Below are positions 34,844 to 42,185 of a stretch of 64,000 nt of DNA, piece after piece (within the stretch, counting starts at the first letter, position 1; each line of letters opens with the position of its first letter). Source of the stretch: Mycolicibacterium aichiense. Its GTDB lineage: Bacteria; Actinomycetota; Actinomycetes; Mycobacteriales; Mycobacteriaceae. The translations under genes and the position numbers were made by a program. Location of the stretch: assembly GCF_010726245.1 (NCBI RefSeq), contig NZ_AP022561.1:124001-188000 (forward strand). The letters are read 5' to 3'. The notes under the pieces are model-generated. The model was not told the DNA's origin. It did no database searches and was given only the letters and a program-made list of their open reading frames with translations.

Positions 34844-36480
34844 TCGGACAGCGGTTTGCCGCGACGGCGATGGTCATCCTGCTGACGGGATTGATCGCCA
34901 ACATCCCTGCAGCGCAGGCGATTCCGCCACCGAGTGTGGACCCCTCAATGGTTCCGCCGGACGGTCCGCCGCGCCCGGATCAGCCGATGCGGCAGAGCAA
35001 CATCTGCGCCCGGACCATCACCGTGGCCGACCCCAACGTGGCACTGCCCGCACCGAATCTGGCGATGCTCAACGTCGTCAAGGCATGGCAGTACTCGACG
35101 GGTAACGGCGTACCGGTGGCCGTCATCGACACCGGGGTCAACCCCAGCCCGCGGCTACCCGTGGTGCCCGGCGGGGACTACATCATGGGCGGCGACGGCC
35201 TGATGGACTGCGATGCGCACGGCACGATCGTCGCCTCGCTGATCGCAGCCAGCTTGCAGGGCGGTCCGCCGCCGGCTCCGATGCCGCCCACTCCCGCCTT
35301 CCCGCCGCCGGCAGGCCCGCCTGCGGTCACCTCCGCGCCGCCGCCTCCGGGATCGCCGCCCGCGCCTCCGGCCCCGCCGCCCCCGCCTGTCCCGGTGACG
35401 GTCACCGAGACGAAACCGGCGCCACCACCGCCACCGCCACCGCCTCCGCCGGACCAGCCGTCGGCGGGCCCGGGCGATCCGGACCCCAACGGGCCCGAGG
35501 ATCCCGAGGTGCCGCCGCCCCCGCCGGGAGCGCCGGACGGTGTCGCAGGAGTGGCCCCGCACGCAGTGGTGATCTCGATCCGTCAGTCGTCGCGCGCATA
35601 CGAACCGGAGAACCCGGGACCCGGTGACAACGAGGCCCGCAAGAAGGCCGGAACCGTGGCCACGCTGGCCAGTGCGATCGTCCATGCCGCCAACATGGGC
35701 GCCAAGGTGATCAACATCAGCGTGACGTCGTGCGTCTCGGCCGCCGACCCGCTGGATCAGCGCGCACTCGGTGCGGCCGTCTGGTACGCCGCGACAATCA
35801 AGGACGCGGTGATCGTCGCCGCCGCCGGAAACGAGGGTGAGGACGGCTGCGCGCAGAACCCGTCGTTCGACCCGCTGGACACCTCGGATCCCCGGGACTG
35901 GCATCAGGTCAAGACCGTGTCGTCGCCGTCGTGGTTCTCCGACTACGTGCTGTCGGTCGGAGCCGTCGACAATACCGGCGCGCCGATCAACAAGAGCCTG
36001 GCCGGACCCTGGGTGGCCGCCGCCGCGCCCGGCGTCGGTGTCATGGGACTGTCGCCGCAGACCGGAGGCCCGGTCAACGCCTATCCGCCGGTGCGCCCCG
36101 GGGAGCGGAACATGCCGTTCTGGGGCACCAGCTTCTCGGCGGCGTACGTCTCCGGTGTCGCGGCGCTGGTCCGAGCCAAGTATCCGAACCTGACCGCGAA
36201 CCAGATCATCCACCGCATCTTGCAGACCGCGCACAACCCGCCTCGCGGGGTGGACAACCAGGTCGGTTACGGCGTGGTGGATCCCGTTGCCGCACTGACA
36301 TTCAACGTGCCGCCCGGTGACCGGCTGGCTCCCGGATCGATGACCCGGGTGATGGCCCCGCCGCCACCACCGGCCGCCCCCGACCATCGCGCGCGCAACG
36401 TGGCGCTGATCTTCGCAGGCGCCGTTGTCGGGGCCGTCTTGCTGGCGAGCATCATCGGCCGCGCCAGGCGGGCGCGATGA
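34840..36480 (+). CDS. mycP2: mycosin, subtilisin-like ESX protease MycP (ESX-2 type)
   Basis: About 546 residues. A signal peptide (MVILLTGLIANIPAAQA), a subtilase domain and a C-terminal membrane helix (VALIFAGAVVGAVLLASII). The triad is visible: Asp in VAVIDTGVN near residue 97, His in CDAHGTIVAS near 126, and Ser in GTSFSAAYVSG near 430, with the oxyanion Asn in AAAGNEG near 331. A Pro-rich insertion of about 90 residues (around 143-232) sits in the catalytic domain, which makes it longer than most mycosins; MycP2 of M. tuberculosis is also long. Mycosins cap and stabilise the ESX pore on the periplasmic side. Confidence 0.94.
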   Translation: MIGQRFAATAMVILLTGLIANIPAAQAIPPPSVDPSMVPPDGPPRPDQPMRQSNICARTITVADPNVALPAPNLAMLNVVKAWQYSTGNGVPVAVIDTGVNPSPRLPVVPGGDYIMGGDGLMDCDAHGTIVASLIAASLQGGPPPAPMPPTPAFPPPAGPPAVTSAPPPPGSPPAPPAPPPPPVPVTVTETKPAPPPPPPPPPPDQPSAGPGDPDPNGPEDPEVPPPPPGAPDGVAGVAPHAVVISIRQSSRAYEPENPGPGDNEARKKAGTVATLASAIVHAANMGAKVINISVTSCVSAADPLDQRALGAAVWYAATIKDAVIVAAAGNEGEDGCAQNPSFDPLDTSDPRDWHQVKTVSSPSWFSDYVLSVGAVDNTGAPINKSLAGPWVAAAAPGVGVMGLSPQTGGPVNAYPPVRPGERNMPFWGTSFSAAYVSGVAALVRAKYPNLTANQIIHRILQTAHNPPRGVDNQVGYGVVDPVAALTFNVPPGDRLAPGSMTRVMAPPPPPAAPDHRARNVALIFAGAVVGAVLLASIIGRARRAR

Positions 36481-38012
36481 GACGTCACAGCATCCAGCTC
36501 GCGGTGATCCTCGCCGTGCTGGCGCTGGGGCTGATCGGGTGGGTCGTCTACGGGCTCATCGGTGCCGGTGTGGGACTGGCCCTCGGTCTGATCCTGTTCG
36601 CGATTCCGTGGCGCCGCCAACCACTGTGGTCGTGGGCGGGTCTGTATCTGCGACGCAATCGCCCCATTCTGCTCAGCGAGCCGGTGACGGTGGCCAACGA
36701 CCGTTCCGGCGGCGGCGTCCGGTACCAGGACGGAGTGGCCATCGTCGCTGTTCAACTACTCGGGAAGGCCCACACACCAACGATTTTCACCGGTTCTACC
36801 GCGGCGCAGACTCGCAACAACCTCGATGTGAGCGAGCTGTTGCCTGCCATGCACCAGAGTCTGGGGCTGACGATCGAGTCGCTGTCGGTGGTGACGGCGG
36901 GCTCGCGCCGCCGCAGCACGGGCGACTATCCGCGGGTGTACGACACGCTCATCGGAACGCCGCCGTATGCCGGAGCGCGGGAGACCTGGTTGGTGATCCG
37001 ACTGCGGGCCCTGGAGAACGCCGACGCGTTGCGGCGCCGCGCCACGGTCGGAACCGCAGCGCTGGCCGCAGCTCAACGTATCGCGGCAAGCCTGCGGTGC
37101 AACGGAATTCGCGCGAAAGTGGCCACCGCGACGGATATGGTCGAGTTTGAGCGCCGACTGGGCCGTACCGCGCTGGAATCACACAACCAGCGCTGGAAGA
37201 CCGCACGCAGCGACGCCGGCTGGCTGACCACGTACGCCTACCAGCCGCGCGACATCAATGCCGAGATGCTCTCGCAGGCGTGGGCGTTGCGTGCCGACGG
37301 AATCATCCAGAACATCACCCTGTTCCCAGACGGAACGGCGAGTGCGACCATCACCATCCGCAGCGCCCAGCCGCCGACAGCTCCGCCGAGCGTGATGCTC
37401 AAGACGCTGCCGGGTGAACAGGCGAGCGCCGTCGCCGCCAATCTGTGCGGGCCCAGGCCGGAACTGCACGGTCTCAGCCGCGGGCGCGCGCCTGCAACTC
37501 TGGTTCTGCCGATCGGCCCGTCCGGCGTGCTGCTTGGCAAGGTCAATGCCGGTGACCGGCTGCTGCTACCGCTGGGCGATCCCGGTGAGTTCAGCCGCAT
37601 CCACATTGCGGCCGAGGACCCGATCGCCAAGCGCATCGTCGTCCGGACCGCAGGCGCGGGCGACCGGATCACGGTGCACACCAGCGATCTGCAGCGCTGG
37701 GAGAGTGTGCGGATGCCGCACATCGCCGTCTCCGATCAGCCGCGACCGGCGTCGGGGACCACGGTCAGCGTGGTCGACGGAACAGTCGCGCCGGCTCCCC
37801 GGCCGAACACGGTGATCTCGGTGGGCCGTCCCGGCGAGACGCGACGAGGCACGGCCGACGTGGTGATCACCCAGATCGGTCCGGCCACCGTCGAGGTCAA
37901 CGCCGCCGGCCAGGTGTATATGGTGGAGGTGGAGCTGTTCCGCGCCGAAAACCGTTACGTGTCAAGTGAACCGACCAGCTTGCGGTCGGATGAACTGGAG
38001 CTGGCAGACTAG
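36477..38012 (+). CDS. eccE2: ESX membrane complex component EccE (ESX-2 type)
   Basis: About 511 residues. Two N-terminal transmembrane helices (residues 6-45) are followed by a large domain with the family pattern YDTLIGTPPYAGARETWLVI and ALRADGIIQNITLF. EccE lies at the periphery of the ESX complex. It overlaps mycP by ATGA and is followed 2 bp later by eccA. Family membership rests on pattern and position, since EccE diverges quickly. Confidence 0.9.
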   Translation: MRRHSIQLAVILAVLALGLIGWVVYGLIGAGVGLALGLILFAIPWRRQPLWSWAGLYLRRNRPILLSEPVTVANDRSGGGVRYQDGVAIVAVQLLGKAHTPTIFTGSTAAQTRNNLDVSELLPAMHQSLGLTIESLSVVTAGSRRRSTGDYPRVYDTLIGTPPYAGARETWLVIRLRALENADALRRRATVGTAALAAAQRIAASLRCNGIRAKVATATDMVEFERRLGRTALESHNQRWKTARSDAGWLTTYAYQPRDINAEMLSQAWALRADGIIQNITLFPDGTASATITIRSAQPPTAPPSVMLKTLPGEQASAVAANLCGPRPELHGLSRGRAPATLVLPIGPSGVLLGKVNAGDRLLLPLGDPGEFSRIHIAAEDPIAKRIVVRTAGAGDRITVHTSDLQRWESVRMPHIAVSDQPRPASGTTVSVVDGTVAPAPRPNTVISVGRPGETRRGTADVVITQIGPATVEVNAAGQVYMVEVELFRAENRYVSSEPTSLRSDELELAD

Positions 38013-38014
38013 TC

Positions 38015-39865
38015 ATGACCAGTAGTGCAGATACCGCGGCCGCCCGTCGCCAGTTCGACCAGGCGATGGCTGTGCTGGAGTCCGATCCTGCGACCGCCCT
38101 GCGGCATTTCCGCGACGCCACCGGGATCGACCCGTCCATGGCCGATGCGTGGCTGGGCAGGATCTCGGCCGGCGACGATGCACTGGATTCGCTGCAGCAG
38201 CTGTTCGCCTACGGGTCGCGGTTGCATCGCGAGTCCAACCGACTCGGTGTGCGACTGGGTGCGCCGATCAAGGCCGGCCCATACCTGTCGATCACCGTCA
38301 CCGAGTCGTCGCACGCCGGCCTGGCGCTGGCGAGTGCGCTGGTCGACGACAAGCAGTTCGAGAAAGCCGAAGCGGTGCTGGAGGATTCGGCACTGCTGGA
38401 TACCTGGGAAAACCATCAGTGGCAGCAGTACGTGCGGGCATATCTGATGTTCGCCACTCAGCGCTGGCCGGACGTCATCGCCGAGGCGGCTCGGGTGCTG
38501 CCCCCGCAGGCGATCATCATGTCGGCGGTCACGGCGGCCACCAACGCGCTGGCCGCGCACGCCGCCGCGCATCTGGGGCAGGGCCGGGTGGCTCTCGATT
38601 GGGCTGACCGGGTGGAGCTGCGCACCGAGCGTGGCGCCGCCGAGACCCGCAGGCACAGCTTGTTGGATACGGCGGTCACCGCGATCGATCCGCTCGAATT
38701 TCCGCTCATCGCAGCTGATCTCGCGTATGTGCGAGGGATGGCGCACCGCCAGCTCGGCGAGGAGGACAAGGCGCAGATCTGGTTGTCGAAGGCCACGATC
38801 AACGGCGTGCTCATCGATCCGGCCAAGCAGGCGCTGGCCGATCAGCGGCTGCAGCTGGTCGTCACCGACGAGGACACGATCAACAGCCGCTCCAACAAGT
38901 GGGACGCCAGCACCGAGCAGTCGGAGAACGAGCGGGCCGAAGAGGAGAACGCCGAGCGGCGGACCGAGCTGCTGGCCGAAGGCCGTGCGCTGCTGAACAA
39001 TCAGGTGGGCCTGGCCGACGTCAAGCGGGCGGTCGCCGAGCTCGAAGACCAGATCGAGGTCCGCGAGCTGCGGCTTGCCCACGGCCTACCGGTGACCAAC
39101 CAGACGAATCACATGCTCCTCGTCGGTCCACCCGGCACCGGTAAGACGACGACGGCCGAGGCGCTCGGCAAGATCTACGCCGGACTGGGCATCGTCCGGC
39201 ATCCGGAGATCATCGAGGTCAAGCGCGCCGACTTCTGCGGCGAGCACATCGGGTCGTCGGGGCCGAAAACCAATGAGCTGATCAGTCGTTCGCTGGGACG
39301 CATTTTGTTCATGGACGAGTTCTACTCCCTGGTGGAGCGCCATCACGACGGCCGGCCGGACATGATCGGTATGGAGGCGGTGAACCAGTTGCTGGTCGCT
39401 TTGGAGGTGCACCGCTTCGACTTCTGCTTCATCGGTGCCGGTTACGAGAAGGAAGTCGACGAATTCCTCACCGTGAACCCGGGTTTGGCGGGACGTTTCA
39501 ACCGTAAGCTGCGGTTCGAGTCGTACAGCCCCGATGAGCTGGTGCAGATCGCCGTCCGCTACGGCGGGCCGCGCGCCACGGTGATCGAACCGGCTGCGCA
39601 GGACGCACTGAACGCGGCGTGCCGCAAGTTGCGGGCCTACCTCGCCCCCGACGGCACTCACGGTATCGACGTCATGCAGAACGGCCGCTTCGCCCGCAAC
39701 GTCGTGGAACGCGCTGAGCGGCTGCGTGATTCGCGGGTAGCCGCGCAGAACCGCACCAGTCGTGGCTCGGTGACCGTCGAGGATCTGGAGACGCTGCGCA
39801 CCCAGGACCTGATGGCAGCGGTTGCGGACGCATGCGCGGAAAAGCATGTGCCCATCAGTCTTTGA
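38015..39865 (+). CDS. eccA2: cytosolic AAA+ ATPase EccA (ESX-2 type)
   Basis: About 616 residues. The N-terminal half is TPR-like (helical repeats, residues 1-280); the C-terminal half is a CbxX/CfqX-type AAA+ domain with Walker A GPPGTGKTTT near residue 370 and Walker B ILFMDEFYSL near 430. EccA is thought to release EspG from substrates. Here it lies at the 3' end of the operon, as in ESX-2, and not at the start as in ESX-3. Its last 11 bases overlap the convergent kinase-like gene, so the operon ends at this point. Confidence 0.93.
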   Translation: MTSSADTAAARRQFDQAMAVLESDPATALRHFRDATGIDPSMADAWLGRISAGDDALDSLQQLFAYGSRLHRESNRLGVRLGAPIKAGPYLSITVTESSHAGLALASALVDDKQFEKAEAVLEDSALLDTWENHQWQQYVRAYLMFATQRWPDVIAEAARVLPPQAIIMSAVTAATNALAAHAAAHLGQGRVALDWADRVELRTERGAAETRRHSLLDTAVTAIDPLEFPLIAADLAYVRGMAHRQLGEEDKAQIWLSKATINGVLIDPAKQALADQRLQLVVTDEDTINSRSNKWDASTEQSENERAEEENAERRTELLAEGRALLNNQVGLADVKRAVAELEDQIEVRELRLAHGLPVTNQTNHMLLVGPPGTGKTTTAEALGKIYAGLGIVRHPEIIEVKRADFCGEHIGSSGPKTNELISRSLGRILFMDEFYSLVERHHDGRPDMIGMEAVNQLLVALEVHRFDFCFIGAGYEKEVDEFLTVNPGLAGRFNRKLRFESYSPDELVQIAVRYGGPRATVIEPAAQDALNAACRKLRAYLAPDGTHGIDVMQNGRFARNVVERAERLRDSRVAAQNRTSRGSVTVEDLETLRTQDLMAAVADACAEKHVPISL

Positions 39866-40604
39866 CGTGTAGTGCCGCATCAGCGGCGTGCGCAAGCCCA
39901 CCGGCGCTCGGGTAGCGCAGCCGAGTGTCCTTCGCCATCGCCGTGGCAATGACGTGGTTCATGGCGGCAGGCAGCCACGGTGCGAACCGGGTGGGCCGTG
40001 GGGGTTCGCGATGCAGATGGGCCTGCACCACCTCGTCCTTGGAGCCGGCGTCGAAGAACGGCGGCTTCCCGGTCAGCAGCCGAAACAGCGAGCAGCCCAA
40101 TGAATATACGTCAGCCCGCCCGTCCACTTCGTTGCCGCACAACATCTCCGGCGCCGCATAGGCGGCAGACGTCAGCACCATTCCGTCGGCGGCGAAAGGG
40201 CGCGACCCGAAATCGGCGAGCAGAACCCGGTCGCGGTCCAGAAGGAAATTCGACGGCTTCACGTCACCGTGCACCACGCCCTGCGCATGCGCGTAGTCCA
40301 GCGCCCGAGCGATGTCGGCGATGATGTGCACCGCCCGCTCAGGTGACATCCGCCCGGCCCGCAGTTCGCTGTCCGCATCCCCACCGGCCACGTACTGCAT
40401 TGCCAGCCAGTGCTTTCCGTCCGGCGTGGTGCCCTGCTCGTAGACCGGCACGATATTGGGATGGACAACGGCCGGGGGTGCGCCGGACGTGGAGACCTTG
40501 AGCGCGACCGGCGTCGCTGAATCGTGTGCCAGATACACGGTGCCCACACCGCCCGTGCCCAGCACGGATTCGACGACGTAGCCGCCGATACTAACGGGGT
40601 CCAC
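39855..40604 (-). CDS. Hanks-type kinase-like protein lacking the alpha-C helix (possible pseudokinase)
   Basis: About 249 residues and no transmembrane segment. The glycine loop (LGTGGVGTVYLA), the VAIK-type Lys (VALKV), a catalytic loop reading HGDVKPSN (Gly in place of the usual Arg), and DFG (LADFGS) are present, followed by APE and the C-lobe up to residue 249. Between the Lys and HPNIVPVYE only about 11 residues remain, so the alpha-C helix with its conserved Glu is absent; the nucleotide sequence shows no frameshift there. It starts at GTG 40604 inside the end of the MinD-like gene (14 bp overlap), so the two form an operon. Activity is uncertain. Confidence 0.8.
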   Translation of the reverse strand: MDPVSIGGYVVESVLGTGGVGTVYLAHDSATPVALKVSTSGAPPAVVHPNIVPVYEQGTTPDGKHWLAMQYVAGGDADSELRAGRMSPERAVHIIADIARALDYAHAQGVVHGDVKPSNFLLDRDRVLLADFGSRPFAADGMVLTSAAYAAPEMLCGNEVDGRADVYSLGCSLFRLLTGKPPFFDAGSKDEVVQAHLHREPPRPTRFAPWLPAAMNHVIATAMAKDTRLRYPSAGGLAHAADAALHVKD

Positions 40605-41652
40605 GGGGCGGGATGGTTGCGAAGAACTGCGAAATGACCGCTGCCACTTCGACGAACGCACGGCGGGTCGGCATCGACATCTCGGCGGTGCTGTTGATGA
40701 CCCCTCCGGGGCGCAGGCCCGGATCGAACGGCACCTCCACCACCGCCTGCCGCCGGGAGCGGAACTGGTCGGCGAGCACCCCGCGCGTCTTCTTGTCGGA
40801 GTGCCCGTCGGAATCGTTGAGCACGATCACCGAACGCTGCATCAATCCGGTCTTGCCGTGGGCAGCAAGCCATTCCATCGTCTGTGCGGCCGCTGAGGCC
40901 CCGTCCGGCCACGGCGATGACACCACGATCAGCGCGTCCATGTCGCGCATCGCTTCCTGGGTGACCGGGGCGTCCATCGTCGAACCGCAGTCGACGATGG
41001 AAATCGTGAAGTGCCGGTCGAGCCGCATTGTGGCCTCGCGGTAGATCGCCGGGTCCAGAATCCCGCGGCGACTGCCGTTCTCCCCGGCCAGCACGAACAA
41101 TCCCGACGAATTGCTGCCCATCCGGGTGAGCACCTCGGCGAACGAGCGCAGGTTTTTGTTCTTGGCCAGCTCCCAGTAGGAGCCGTCGGCGCGCGGGTCG
41201 ATCCGGCTGCCGAGCCGGCCGAACGCGGTGTCGGCGTCCACCGCCACCACCCGGTCACCGCGGCGCAGCTCGGCCAGCACACATCCGACGCTGGCCGACA
41301 CCGTCGTCTTGCCGACACCGCCCTTGCCCAGCACACCGATCTTGTAGTGGCCGCGCAACGGGGCGGCCACCATGGCCTCCATCGCGGCCTGGCGCTTGTC
41401 CTCGCGCGACGGGCCGGGGTTGACCAGCCCGAACGTCGCGGCATGGACCCCTCGGCGCCAACCCCGGGTCGGCTTGGGCTTGGCCGGCTGGGCCGGTCGG
41501 TGCGCCGGCACCGGGGGATACGGCACCCGCGGCATCGGTGGCATCGGGGCCGCAGGCACCTCGATGCGGGGCAGCCGCTCGGTGGGCGGGCCGCTGGCAT
41601 ACCCAGGCGGGGGCGGACCCTGCCGGTATCGGTAGTCGTCGCGGTCGGTCAT
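40591..41652 (-). CDS. MinD/ParA-like ATPase (Rv3860-like)
   Basis: About 353 residues. A Pro-rich N-terminus of about 60 residues and a basic linker precede a MinD-like domain with deviant Walker A LGKGGVGKTTV near residue 113, then VVAVDADTAFGRLGSR and SIVDCGSTMDAPV. It is divergent from gltB, exactly as Rv3860 is in M. tuberculosis, and is a distant paralog of the ESX-2 MinD-like protein. It is followed by the kinase-like gene in the same operon. A link to ESX function is plausible but not shown. Confidence 0.88.
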   Translation of the reverse strand: MTDRDDYRYRQGPPPPGYASGPPTERLPRIEVPAAPMPPMPRVPYPPVPAHRPAQPAKPKPTRGWRRGVHAATFGLVNPGPSREDKRQAAMEAMVAAPLRGHYKIGVLGKGGVGKTTVSASVGCVLAELRRGDRVVAVDADTAFGRLGSRIDPRADGSYWELAKNKNLRSFAEVLTRMGSNSSGLFVLAGENGSRRGILDPAIYREATMRLDRHFTISIVDCGSTMDAPVTQEAMRDMDALIVVSSPWPDGASAAAQTMEWLAAHGKTGLMQRSVIVLNDSDGHSDKKTRGVLADQFRSRRQAVVEVPFDPGLRPGGVINSTAEMSMPTRRAFVEVAAVISQFFATIPPRGPR

Positions 41653-42185
41653 CGTATTCAGTATCGCTGGTCGCTCGAGATCGACGTTTTGTTGGGCTTC
41701 ACCGGGACTTTCGCTGCGATTTGTCGGTTTGGACGAAGCAAAGCTAAGAATCCGACCAGAGTTTGTGCAAAGTCTCGGGCCGGACCGCCGTAGGCCCCGT
41801 GGTGCCGGTGACGACGGCTGATGTGAGGTACGCCGCACCGGTCGGGCAGGCTACCTACGCCCTCAGCAAACAACCGCCGCCGGGGCGAACGGTGCTCCCC
41901 ATCTGTGCCCTGGTCCCGGAACCGCGCATCAGCGCCTCAAAAGGGGTCCTGGACAACGGATTCCGCAGCCAATTGCCCCCGGCGATCACGTCTTCGATTC
42001 TCGCGGCAGAGCAACCAAGTAAGCCTAGACTAAGTTGGCATGTCAGGCGGGGTTTGACATATCGTTTTACAACTTGTTGACACCACAGTGGAGCCCCGTT
42101 CAGTGACGCACGGAGGAATCCCTGGCGGGGCGCGGTGACGTCGATGAACCACCGCGCACAAAAGCTTGTGAAGGGTCAGGTGCGA
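41653..42185. other. 533-bp divergent intergenic region upstream of gltB
   Basis: It lies between the Rv3860-like gene and gltB and must hold both promoters. It is less GC-rich than its surroundings near 42000-42075. TTGACA at 42053-42058 resembles a -35, but no matching -10 is convincing. An open frame at 41763-42080 has no visible ribosome-binding site, signal or domain and was not accepted. No riboswitch was recognised. Confidence 0.5.

Noticed and set aside
23108..39865. Identity as ESX-3, ESX-4 or ESX-1
   Set aside because: ESX-3 has eccA first and no MinD-like gene; ESX-4 lacks PE/PPE, espG, eccE and eccA in its basic form; ESX-1 has split eccC and different Esp genes. The order and the EsxC-like sequence fit ESX-2.
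41763..42080. 105-codon + strand frame upstream of gltB
   Set aside because: No ribosome-binding site or recognisable feature; it lies in what should be promoter DNA.
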